The position numbers and the translations under genes are program-made. The notes below the pieces were generated by a model, which worked only from the letters and a program-made list of their open reading frames with translations, was not told the origin of the DNA and did no database searches. From positions 1-13,299 of the forward strand of contig CAYWJN010000072.1 of the NCBI GenBank assembly GCA_964457455.1: a stretch of DNA of 13,299 nt, read 5' to 3'. The DNA is from JABMPU01 sp964457455. Lineage in GTDB: Bacteria; Cloacimonadota; Cloacimonadia; Cloacimonadales; TCS61. This document shows, one piece after another, positions 6,401 to 13,299 of the stretch. The first letter of the stretch is position 1. Each line of letters begins with the position of its first letter.

Positions 6401-8325
6401 TTTATGAATAGACAGTTACGGAAATATTTTTTGGTTTTTCCCGGATTATTAAGTTCCATTTTCATAAAATAAATTCCGGATGCAACCTTATTTTGGGAAA
6501 AATCTTTGCCATTCCAGATGAGATTGGATTCAAGAAAGTTTCCTTCTTGAAGAATGGTTTTAACGAGTTGTCCTTTAATATTATAAATTTCTATTTTTGT
6601 GGAATTTATCAATTTTTCGGAGCGAATATTTATGTTTAAATTTCTATCAGCAGAAAATGGATTTGGATAAATATTAATAACAACAGGAACTTCAGGAATT
6701 TCTTGAGGATTTACATCTAAAACTCCAAAATCCTGAATAGAGATTGAATTTATGAAATCCACCTGTTTTGTGTCCTCATTTTGAACCCAGAAAATCACTT
6801 TGCAATTATCCGAATTTCCGCTGATCGGTTCGATATCATCCAGGTTAAACCAGATCGTATCTGTTTGTGTTTGACTATTATTAAGTTGCAAATCAGAAAT
6901 TTCTGCAATTACATCCAATAAAACCGAACCGAAAATATCAGCTCGTGTTTCCAGATTATTTTCTGTCAGTGCTACATACATTTTGCAATTATCGAGATAA
7001 TTCTGAAAAATCGATGCTTGTTCATTTCTCAGACTGATACATACATTAGCATCATGAGTCTCAGGATTGAATCCACCAGAAACATTTTCCAAAGAAATGA
7101 ATGTTTTATAATTGTCTAATATGTTAAGATAGTAAGAAGTTAGAGTATCAGTGAAAGAATTCTGATTATATCCGAGAATCTTTTTTTCACCATAGATTAT
7201 TGTGGTTGGTAATCCAAATAAATTATAATCATTAAAGCGATCATAAGAATCCGGATGATAAAAGGGAATATCAGGGATTTCCGGAAAATAATTGATTACC
7301 TCACAACTATCCAAATCCAGAACGATCTGCTCATCAAACCAGATATTTTCACAATTTATATCATTGAGTTGCACAAAATTTTCAACCAAAATTTTATCCA
7401 ATCTAATTGTGAAAGTATCGAAATCATAAGAAATTTGGTTATTAGGTGCAAAAACATCGTCTTCACAATTAAGATCGGCATTCACAGAATATTGAGATGG
7501 ATTAGTTAGGAGTGTGTAAAGATATTCATCATTTCCATAAAAATCAAATGTAACTTCTTCATTTTGAGGAAGGGATGATAAAGAAATGGAATCCTCGATA
7601 GCGTAGACAGGAGAGCCAATTTCTAAAAGCAAATAAGCATTATCAACAGTTTGCTCAGAATTATTTTTTACGGTAAAAATTGGATAATAATTTTCTGGGA
7701 TATCAGGATTATTTATAAGTTCAAAATCGACTAACTCAATATCAATTCCATCGATAAGAAATTGACCTTTCAAACTAAAAAGAAATTCAGATGCAAATCC
7801 GGTTTCTGCCATATTTCTATAGAAACCATTCGGTCCAAAATTCGGATCCCAATAATAACTGTGAGTTCCATCATTTGATGAAGCAGAAATGAATTGATTT
7901 GTAGCGTTTGTCTCATAATCGATCACAAGCCAGACTGTATCTCTGGGAGCATCTGTAAATGAGATTTCGTTCCAACCGGAAACAGGAGAGATTGTTTCAG
8001 ACAATACTAAATATCCGGGTTGATTATAATCGTTTTCATGTAATTTGATGGTTAAGTCATTCGCACTGTTTTCATTAGGAATATAAACAAGAGCTCCGGT
8101 TGCTTCAAAATAAAGCGAATCAATGGATGGAAAATAATTATTGAAATCAAAAAGAACAGCCCAACTATCTGAACCATACCAATGTTGGTCATCTGTATTT
8201 GTATGATAATAAACCTCTGTATCACGCAGATTTTCTTGAACCGATTTACCGGTTCCAGGCACAAAATCTATCGCTCCTAATACTGCGAAAATACAGATAA
8301 AACCAATGATTAATATCTTTTTCAT
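6397..8325 (-). CDS. Secreted protein with degenerate Omp28-like region and C-terminal sorting domain
   Basis: This is a secreted or surface protein of 642 residues. An N-terminal signal peptide is visible (residues 1-18, KK followed by a hydrophobic core). Residues about 40-190 are beta-rich with many aromatic residues, like a jelly-roll. Residues 195-300 resemble an Ig/CARDB-type repeat. Residues 310-480 resemble the Omp28-like thioredoxin-fold family: KILVENFVQ (311-319), then FGLPTTIIYG (370-379) with the cis-Pro position, and later MYVALTENNLE (449-459). The CxxC that such domains often have is absent; only one Cys remains near it (C325). The C-terminus is a FlgD-like sorting domain: IYPNPF (552-557), IYNIKGQLVKTIL (580-592) and ASGIYFMKMEL (615-625), with a basic end. 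A GGAG Shine-Dalgarno precedes the ATG. The gene lies between the acyltransferase (61 bp away) and the PHP gene (4-nt overlap). Export is well supported; the Omp28 link is inferred. Confidence 0.82.
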   Translation of the reverse strand: MKKILIIGFICIFAVLGAIDFVPGTGKSVQENLRDTEVYYHTNTDDQHWYGSDSWAVLFDFNNYFPSIDSLYFEATGALVYIPNENSANDLTIKLHENDYNQPGYLVLSETISPVSGWNEISFTDAPRDTVWLVIDYETNATNQFISASSNDGTHSYYWDPNFGPNGFYRNMAETGFASEFLFSLKGQFLIDGIDIELVDFELINNPDIPENYYPIFTVKNNSEQTVDNAYLLLEIGSPVYAIEDSISLSSLPQNEEVTFDFYGNDEYLYTLLTNPSQYSVNADLNCEDDVFAPNNQISYDFDTFTIRLDKILVENFVQLNDINCENIWFDEQIVLDLDSCEVINYFPEIPDIPFYHPDSYDRFNDYNLFGLPTTIIYGEKKILGYNQNSFTDTLTSYYLNILDNYKTFISLENVSGGFNPETHDANVCISLRNEQASIFQNYLDNCKMYVALTENNLETRADIFGSVLLDVIAEISDLQLNNSQTQTDTIWFNLDDIEPISGNSDNCKVIFWVQNEDTKQVDFINSISIQDFGVLDVNPQEIPEVPVVINIYPNPFSADRNLNINIRSEKLINSTKIEIYNIKGQLVKTILQEGNFLESNLIWNGKDFSQNKVASGIYFMKMELNNPGKTKKYFRNCLFIK

Positions 8326-8386
8326 TTACTGCTCTCCACGAGTCAAATTTACAAAAATGTTTTTATTGTAAAGTTTTTTGACTAAT

Positions 8387-9274
8387 TTAAAAGTTCCTGG
8401 CTTTTTTTGCTCCCCGCCATCTGCGATGAACCCAGAACCACTGCTGAGGATATTTTAAAATATACTTTTCGAGCGTTTTGGATACTAATTCAGTTAATTC
8501 TTTTATAGATTCAGGTGTGTTCTCATATTTATCCGGATAAATTATTTCTTCACAGATAAAACGATGTGTTCCATCAGATAATCTAATTGCAAAAGCAGGG
8601 ACAATCGGGCAACCGGTTTTAATGGCAATCTTTGCTGCTCCTACAAAAGTGGAGGCGGGAAATCCCAAAAAATCAGTTTGAATGCCGTTCTTACCTGCAT
8701 TCTGGTCCATTAATAAACTAACAATATAATCCTCTTTCAGCAATTTTATGATCGGTCGTAATGCTTTTTTTCTATCTATGATTATGATATTTTCTTTTTC
8801 CCGTAATGCATTCGTGAAAGAATCAAAATACCTGTTTCGCAATTTCCTGCCTACAACTCCCAGTTTAAAATTCGCAGCAATGTATCTTCCAGCCAATTCC
8901 CAGTTTCCCAAGTGACCTGTAGTCAAAATCACGCCTTTATTCATTTTAACAGCTTTATCAAGTATTTCCCAGCCATCCATAATTGCTTTATTAAATAATT
9001 TTTGTGTGTTTCCAAAATATGTTTCTGCTGTTGTTATTCCCATATTTCTGTACATGCCAATCAGAATTTTTCTGATCTCTTTGGAAGATTTTTCCGGGAA
9101 AACCATTTTGAGCTGGATCATTGCTCTTTTTTTCCTGATCCGAAGAACCATCCCTGAAAAAATAAAAATTTGACATATTACTTTCTCAATGAAAGGATAT
9201 GGTAGAAGTTTGAAAATTCTATAAAAAATAATAAATATAAAAAATTCGATTTTGCTCTTTGATGCCTTCTTCAT
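8387..9274 (-). CDS. Lysophospholipid/lipid A acyltransferase (LpxL/HtrB family)
   Basis: This is an inner-membrane-associated acyltransferase of the LpxL/HtrB/MsbB family, which adds a secondary acyl chain to lipid A precursors or related lipids. The 295-residue length is typical. The N-terminus has a hydrophobic segment (about 10-45) as a membrane anchor. The catalytic H-x4-E motif is in TGHLGNWELAG (119-129; H121 and E126). Other family blocks are RNRYFDSF (146-153), SLLMDQNAG (186-194), TDFLGFPASTFVG (200-212), GCPIVPAF (221-228) and the terminal QQWFWVHRRWR (277-287). A GAGG Shine-Dalgarno precedes the ATG. It is the first gene of the four-gene minus-strand row and is divergent from tsaB. 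Whether its acceptor is lipid A or another lipid cannot be told, since no lpx genes are nearby. Confidence 0.9.
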   Translation of the reverse strand: MKKASKSKIEFFIFIIFYRIFKLLPYPFIEKVICQIFIFSGMVLRIRKKRAMIQLKMVFPEKSSKEIRKILIGMYRNMGITTAETYFGNTQKLFNKAIMDGWEILDKAVKMNKGVILTTGHLGNWELAGRYIAANFKLGVVGRKLRNRYFDSFTNALREKENIIIIDRKKALRPIIKLLKEDYIVSLLMDQNAGKNGIQTDFLGFPASTFVGAAKIAIKTGCPIVPAFAIRLSDGTHRFICEEIIYPDKYENTPESIKELTELVSKTLEKYILKYPQQWFWVHRRWRGAKKARNF

Positions 9275-9343
9275 TTTTCCCTCAATTCATCAATGGTTCA
9301 AATCTCAATTGAGCACAAAAGTAGGCAAGAAAAATTCTTTTGC

Positions 9344-9372
9344 TTGACTTTAATTTTTTAATCATATTTTAT
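9344..9372 (+). promoter_or_regulatory. Likely promoter of tsaB-comEB
   Basis: TTGACT (9344-9349) and TTTTAT (9367-9372) are spaced by 17 nt on the plus strand, a good -35 and a fair -10. Transcription would begin near 9379, after the first in-frame ATG of the tsaB frame (9371) and before the GAGGT Shine-Dalgarno at 9405. It lies in the short region divergent from the acyltransferase gene. Confidence 0.4.
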
Positions 9373-9404
9373 GAAAATTGGACACGGAAAATTTTCATAT
9401 AGAC

Positions 9405-9409
9405 GAGGT
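9405..9409 (+). promoter_or_regulatory. tsaB: Shine-Dalgarno that selects the TTG start of tsaB
   Basis: GAGGT sits 6 nt ahead of a TTG codon at 9416, which opens the protein with the family-typical MNILALDTS. The alternative ATG at 9371 has no Shine-Dalgarno. Confidence 0.7.
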
Positions 9410-9415
9410 AAAATT

Positions 9416-10117
9416 TTGAATATTTTAGCTTTAGATACGTCATCAACTTCGGGAAGTGTGGCAATTTGCAAAGATAATAAAATTTCTTTTATCAGTTATC
9501 TCGATATTCAGATTACGCATTCCGAAAGATTGATGCCGCAAATCGATTTTGGTTTGAAACAAGCTAAATTAACAATCAATGATATTGATTTGATTTCTAT
9601 ATCTAATGGACCAGGCTCTTTTACTGGAATTCGCATTGGACTGGCAACTGCAAAAGGCTTTTGTATGGGAAAAGAGATTCCATTATTCCCTGTAAATACC
9701 CTCAAACTTTTAGCTTATAACATTTATGGATGTAAATGGTCTATCTTACCTTTTATAGATGCAAAAATGGACGAAGTTTATGCTGCTTTATATTCTTCTG
9801 ATCTGGAAGAAAAAATACATCCACAAAATGCCAAACCTGATGTTTTTCTAAAGATGATAAAAGAGCCTGTTTTTTTTGTAGGTGACGGAGCAATCAAATA
9901 CAAAGAAAAAATAAATAAAAGTGGAATTCAATATGAAATTGCTCTTTCCCACCAGAATATTCCGTTGGCTTCCACTTTGATAAGCATTGCTCTGAAAATG
10001 AATAATATCCCCAAATTTGATTTCGATTTTATCGCAGAACTTGAACCGTATTATCTCAGGCAATCTCAAGCTGAAATAATAAAAAAACAAAAAGAAACTG
10101 GAAACATTAATGTATAA
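9416..10117 (+). CDS. tsaB: tRNA threonylcarbamoyladenosine biosynthesis protein TsaB
   Basis: TsaB is the inactive ASKHA-fold partner of TsaD in the complex (TsaB-TsaD-TsaE) that makes the t6A37 modification of ANN-decoding tRNAs. From the TTG start it is 233 residues, a normal length. Motifs are MNILALDTSS (1-10), HSERLMP (35-41), GPGSFTGIRIG (65-75), DAKMDEVYAALY (115-126) and the C-terminal PYYLRQSQAE (211-220). I prefer the TTG at 9416 over the ATG at 9371 for three reasons: a GAGGT ribosome site lies 6 nt before it, the family N-terminus begins exactly there, and the likely promoter overlaps the earlier ATG. The stop overlaps the deaminase gene by 8 nt, so the two form an operon. The partners tsaD and tsaE are not in the window. 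Confidence 0.93.
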   Translation: MNILALDTSSTSGSVAICKDNKISFISYLDIQITHSERLMPQIDFGLKQAKLTINDIDLISISNGPGSFTGIRIGLATAKGFCMGKEIPLFPVNTLKLLAYNIYGCKWSILPFIDAKMDEVYAALYSSDLEEKIHPQNAKPDVFLKMIKEPVFFVGDGAIKYKEKINKSGIQYEIALSHQNIPLASTLISIALKMNNIPKFDFDFIAELEPYYLRQSQAEIIKKQKETGNINV

Positions 10118-10586
10118 TAGACCAAGTTGGCATCATTACTTTCTGGAAATGGCTTTTCTTGCATCTCAACGCTCTACATGTCTTAGACGAAAAGTTGGTG
10201 CAATAATTGTGAAAGATTATCAAGTTGTATCCACAGGTTATAATGGCGCACCAAAACATGTTCCACATTGCTCTGAAACAGGTTGTTTACGTCAGAAATT
10301 AAAAATTCCTACAGGTGAAAGACATGAACTTTGCCGTGGAGTTCATGCTGAACAAAATGCAATTATTCAAGCTGCGATAAATGGATCTGTTATAAAAGGC
10401 AGCGACCTTTATTGCACAAATCAACCTTGTGTTATCTGCACTAAAATGCTGATAAACGCAGAAATAAATTCAATCTATATTGCGGAGGTTTATGCAGATA
10501 AATTGGCTCAGGAAATGCTGATCGATGCTGGTGTAAATATGTATAAGGTAGATAGAAAAACAGATGATGTAAAAAGAATCTTATAA
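10110..10586 (+). CDS. comEB: dCMP deaminase (ComEB family)
   Basis: This zinc-dependent deaminase converts dCMP to dUMP, the substrate of thymidylate synthase, in the cytoplasm. At 158 residues it matches ComEB/dCMP deaminases. The zinc site is H79-A-E81 (HAEQNAI, 79-85) together with C107 and C110 in PCVICTKML (106-114); E81 is the catalytic proton shuttle. GYNGAP (43-48) is the substrate-loop motif. C24, C54, C59 and C75 lie in the N-terminal half, where family members often hold a second zinc or structural site. The ATG lies inside the end of tsaB (8-nt overlap) with only a weak GGA upstream, so it is probably translated by coupling. The gene ends at the hairpin-repeat block. Confidence 0.94.
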   Translation: MYNRPSWHHYFLEMAFLASQRSTCLRRKVGAIIVKDYQVVSTGYNGAPKHVPHCSETGCLRQKLKIPTGERHELCRGVHAEQNAIIQAAINGSVIKGSDLYCTNQPCVICTKMLINAEINSIYIAEVYADKLAQEMLIDAGVNMYKVDRKTDDVKRIL

Positions 10587-10621
10587 AAGCAAAATTACTA
10601 ATTACAAAACTCCAATAAAGT

Positions 10622-10830
10622 AGCCCTTTTCAATGGTTTTGTTGCCTTTCCAGAGTTTCAACCGCTGAAAAAGGTTCAGCAAGTAGAAAAATCTCTTAGA
10701 CCTTGAAAACGGTTTACACACAGAGGAACTCTCTCAAATAGACATTTTCAATGGTTTTGCTGGGTTCTGAGTTTCAACCGTTGAAAAGGTTCAGCAGGAA
10801 GATAAATCTTTTAAACCTTTTCAAGGTCAT
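10622..10830 (+). repeat. Composite two-hairpin dispersed repeat, copy B (expanded)
   Basis: The block fills most of the 254 bp between two convergent genes. A full unit at 10700-10830 matches copy A in order and orientation relative to the preceding gene: the loop with CACAGAGGAA (about 10718-10727), then the hairpin with arms TTGAAAAGGTT (10781-10791) and AACCTTTTCAA (10814-10824), 22 nt apart. A partial unit precedes it (about 10622-10715), so TTTTCAATGGTTTTG recurs at 10627 and 10745, a period of 118 bp. TTTTCAATGGTT (10745-10756) also pairs with AACCGTTGAAAA (10776-10787), with one G-T pair. No T-run follows any stem. Confidence 0.8.
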
Positions 10831-10840
10831 TCATTGCAAA

Positions 10841-13117
10841 TCATTTGAGAAGGATCATTTTGTTTATTGCCTTTGAATTTCCATTAATATTTAATTGATA
10901 AAAATAAATTCCGCTTCCAACAGGAAAACTATTATCATCTTTTCCATCCCAGATAAGCTCAAAATCTCCGGGTGAAGTATAGCAATCCATCAGGATTTTT
11001 ACTTTTTGACCTTTAATATTGTAGATAATTAATTTCACTTTTCCTGATTCTAACAGGTTGAATTTGATTGTTGTTGTAGGATTGAAAGGATTTGGATAAT
11101 TATATAAATTTATATTATTCAATTGAATTACTTCTTCATTTGAACCTACAGATGGAGCTCCGAACTCGTAGCAGCCCATATCTATAATTGCAGTTCCGTT
11201 ATTATCTCCATCCCAGACGCGATAGTTATGCAGAAGATCCCAGGGCGGTAAATATAGACCGGTTGTATCCGGTGTGCCTGCATCTACGCAGGGAGAAAGT
11301 TCTGTTAGCTGGTAATAAAGCGGGTCATATTCATCTCCACCCAGAAATTGTGGAATATCATCTATTATCCCTTCTCCCCAGATAAATTCCACACCATAAG
11401 GCTCCGGACCTGCTATGTGCAGGATGGAAGGATTTGTTCCTCCCTGGATAAGACTGTGAGATACATTTACATAACTAGGTTCATCACCACGATGTGTTTG
11501 AAATTGATAGTTACTATTCCCAAAGATTATGCTGTTCTTTATATTAATCGTTCCACCTTCTCCTACAGCAATTGCTCCACCATTACTTGTATTATTGCAA
11601 ACTATATTATTGAAAAAACCCAAAGTATCGTTTTCAAGCAGGTATATATTAGCTTTTGGCCATGTATCATCATAAGAATGGTTTTTTGCAAATAAGCAAT
11701 TGGTTATATTTACATTTTTCATACGAATAATATGAAGAGCTCCACCACCACAAGAAGGCTCATATTGATCGTTTCCAATAAATATTACATTGTTCAATCT
11801 TGCTGAACTCACCATATTATAGGTACCTATTCCTACTGAAGACATACCTCTATTATTTATTATTTGAATATCACATAAAACGATATCCATATAATTACTA
11901 TAAATTGAAGAACGACTATTACTTTCACAATTTTCTATCTTCAAATTTGACAGATGTGTATCTGAATATGATAAAAAAAGTGGAGACTCTAAAAGGTTGT
12001 CACCAAGTCTATTTCTAAAAGTACAAGATGAAATCGAGAAATTTTCATCATACCAGCCATAGACAAAAACAGCACCTCCAATGGCTTCTTCTAAAATTGT
12101 TGTATCTATTCCTGCTCCGATTATATTTACAAAAGCTCTCATATTTAAAGCAAACTTCTCATCATTAGATTCAGGAGAATATATTCCTTCTGCCAGGTAA
12201 ATATTTCGTGGATTCAAACTATCTGCTTTTATCTTCGTTAATGCCCATTGAATGGTTTTCAAAGGTTCGCCTGCAGTAAGTCCGCTGTTGTTGTCATCTC
12301 CGTTCGTACTAACATAAAGGTCGTGCTCTACTTGCTGCAACCAATTATGTTCAATATCCAGGTTAATATTTGGAAACTGGGAAACAAAATTCCAATCCGG
12401 TTCCATGACAGTTAAAGTATCAACAATAATATCAATTAACGATGTATGATTCTCTGCAATATAAATCTCCGAACAATTTCCTGCTGAGTTATTATAAATA
12501 TTACATTTGTTTGTCGAATCAAAATAAATATTTGAATTTGTTGGATAAGGAGCTAATCGGAATATTAATATTCCACCTCCATTTCGATATGCGTGATTCT
12601 CCTCTATTGTTACTGATTCAAGATAAGCATCTGTTGAAGAAAAAGAAACACCACCCCCAGATTTAGCATTATTGTTCTTTATCATTAAATATTTTAATGA
12701 TGGAGACGAAAAATTTATAAAGATACCTCCACCACTATTTGTATAAGAGGATGTGTCAGTTCCCGAACCATTCTGTATAGTAAAACCCAATAGAACTGCA
12801 TCGTTTGTTTCATCATTTTCAAAGGTAACCACGCTTCCTTGATGATCTCCATCGATGATCGTGCTGTCGATGTAATTTTCATCTCCGGTGGTAAGAAGAA
12901 GGCTGGCAACAGTAATATCTTTTCCGATAAAATCAATATTCTCTAAATATGTTCCGGGATAAACTAGAACAGTATCTGAATCTATAGATGCATCGATGCC
13001 TTCCTGGATGAAAGTGAAATTACCGCCTCCGGATTGGTCGATTATCCAGGTGGTACTATTTAACCACTGATAGACACTGATAAGCACAAATAATTGGATA
13101 ATAATTTTTACTCTCAT
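10841..13117 (-). CDS. Large secreted double beta-helix protein with C-terminal sorting domain
   Basis: This is a 758-residue exported protein, probably surface-attached. A signal peptide covers about 1-21 (basic MRVK, then a hydrophobic core). Two right-handed parallel beta-helix regions follow. The first runs from about 22 to 235 with a pectinesterase/NosD-like opening (FTFIQEGIDASIDSDTVLVY at 34-53) and Gly-rich turns such as SGGGIFI (128-134) and SGGGVSF (153-159). The second runs from about 266 to 650 and opens with a DUF1565-like block: DLYVSTNGDDNNSG (266-279), TIQWAL (288-293), IYLAEGIYS (306-314). It closes with SPCVDAGTPD (608-617) and DMGCYEFG (646-653). The tail is a FlgD-like sorting domain: YPNPFNPTTTIKF (674-686), YNIKGQKVKIL (699-709), VGSGIYFYQL (733-742), ending in a basic motif. 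Beta-helix folds can bind or cleave polysaccharides, but no catalytic residues can be assigned. The Shine-Dalgarno is weak. Confidence 0.87.
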   Translation of the reverse strand: MRVKIIIQLFVLISVYQWLNSTTWIIDQSGGGNFTFIQEGIDASIDSDTVLVYPGTYLENIDFIGKDITVASLLLTTGDENYIDSTIIDGDHQGSVVTFENDETNDAVLLGFTIQNGSGTDTSSYTNSGGGIFINFSSPSLKYLMIKNNNAKSGGGVSFSSTDAYLESVTIEENHAYRNGGGILIFRLAPYPTNSNIYFDSTNKCNIYNNSAGNCSEIYIAENHTSLIDIIVDTLTVMEPDWNFVSQFPNINLDIEHNWLQQVEHDLYVSTNGDDNNSGLTAGEPLKTIQWALTKIKADSLNPRNIYLAEGIYSPESNDEKFALNMRAFVNIIGAGIDTTILEEAIGGAVFVYGWYDENFSISSCTFRNRLGDNLLESPLFLSYSDTHLSNLKIENCESNSRSSIYSNYMDIVLCDIQIINNRGMSSVGIGTYNMVSSARLNNVIFIGNDQYEPSCGGGALHIIRMKNVNITNCLFAKNHSYDDTWPKANIYLLENDTLGFFNNIVCNNTSNGGAIAVGEGGTINIKNSIIFGNSNYQFQTHRGDEPSYVNVSHSLIQGGTNPSILHIAGPEPYGVEFIWGEGIIDDIPQFLGGDEYDPLYYQLTELSPCVDAGTPDTTGLYLPPWDLLHNYRVWDGDNNGTAIIDMGCYEFGAPSVGSNEEVIQLNNINLYNYPNPFNPTTTIKFNLLESGKVKLIIYNIKGQKVKILMDCYTSPGDFELIWDGKDDNSFPVGSGIYFYQLNINGNSKAINKMILLK

Positions 13118-13137
13118 TTTTTCTTCAACCTTTTGTC

Positions 13138-13202
13138 ATTCCCGTGTACACGGGAATCTAATGCTTGTTATTATATCATAGATTCCCAATCAAGTTGGGA
13201 AT
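13138..13202. repeat. Twin palindrome element (ATTCCC...GGGAAT type)
   Basis: A perfect 20-nt palindrome, ATTCCCGTGTACACGGGAAT (13138-13157), is followed 24 nt later by an 8-bp stem, ATTCCCAA (13182-13189) and TTGGGAAT (13195-13202), with a 5-nt loop. Both share the ATTCCC/GGGAAT ends. GTCATTCCCG-type palindromes are a known kind of dispersed intergenic repeat in many bacteria. It lies 21 bp upstream of the beta-helix gene start. Confidence 0.7.
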
Positions 13203-13213
13203 GATATCTCGTT

Positions 13214-13242
13214 TCGAGTCGAAACTTTAGGGCTCGACTCGA
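13214..13242. repeat. Hairpin TCGAGTCGA / TCGACTCGA
   Basis: Perfect 9-nt arms at 13214-13222 and 13234-13242 flank an 11-nt loop. The left arm also lies within a second, alternative palindrome, GTTTCGAGTCGAAAC (13211-13225). The GC-rich pairs stand out in AT-rich surroundings. Confidence 0.6.
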
Positions 13243-13248
13243 CAAGAA

Positions 13249-13290
13249 AACCGTTGCGAAGGCTGACTAAAGCCAGCCGTTCGCAAGGTT
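13249..13290. repeat. Long bulged hairpin near the window edge
   Basis: The stem pairs AACC (13249-13252) with GGTT (13287-13290), TTGCGAA (13254-13260) with TTCGCAA (13280-13286), and GGCTG (13261-13265) with CAGCC (13274-13278). One base is bulged on each side, and the loop is 8 nt. The 16 base pairs make this the most stable stem in the window. No T-run follows on either strand. An 11-nt stretch of the arm (ACCTTGCGAAC on the minus strand) also occurs at 1277-1287. Confidence 0.65.
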
Positions 13291-13299
13291 AATAAATTC

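Noticed and set aside
9275..9370. TACTTTTG on the minus strand as a Bacteroidota-type TAnnTTTG promoter for the acyltransferase
   Set aside because: No TTG box is found at the expected upstream distance, and that promoter type is not known to me in this lineage.

Overview
The window is AT-rich, gene-dense bacterial chromosome carrying ten solid protein-coding genes plus a two-gene accessory pair. Two large secreted proteins end in the 'YPNPF...GIYF' type of C-terminal sorting/FlgD-like domain used by the Fibrobacteres-Chlorobi-Bacteroidetes superphylum. One is a double beta-helix protein whose 'NYRVWDGDNNG...DMGCYEFG' tail I associate with Cloacimonadota. An LpxL-type acyltransferase indicates a Gram-negative envelope. 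A Cloacimonadota (or close FCB relative) origin is my inference; there is no rRNA or other decisive marker.

Layout, left to right. 1-198: a composite two-hairpin repeat at the 3' end of a Ca2+/cation antiporter gene (196-1140, minus). 1141-1479: intergenic DNA with a dispersed repeat and a low-complexity tract. 1480-2265 (minus): a YycJ-type metallo-beta-lactamase-fold nuclease. 2266-2740: 475 bp without a convincing gene, with a second copy of the same dispersed repeat and a terminator-like hairpin. 2741-4322 (minus): an overlapping pair, a small unknown membrane protein followed by a RhuM-family protein. 4394-9274 (minus): a tight row, in transcription order LpxL-like acyltransferase, secreted sorting-domain protein, PHP-domain phosphoesterase, YhaM-type exoribonuclease. 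9275-9415: a divergent promoter region. 9416-10586 (plus): tsaB and a dCMP deaminase, overlapping by 8 nt. 10587-10840: an expanded copy of the two-hairpin repeat between convergent genes. 10841-13117 (minus): the large beta-helix surface protein. 13118-13299: a cluster of palindromes upstream of it.

Most genes are housekeeping: tRNA t6A modification, dUMP supply, RNA turnover, lipid A or lipid acylation, ion exchange and DNA surveillance. The accessory parts are the RhuM/membrane-protein pair and the repeats. The two-hairpin element occurs twice, more than 10 kb apart, each time in the sense orientation just after a gene end. A second repeat family occurs twice, each time about 40 bp upstream of a minus-strand start codon. 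No tRNA, rRNA, CRISPR array or transposase was seen.
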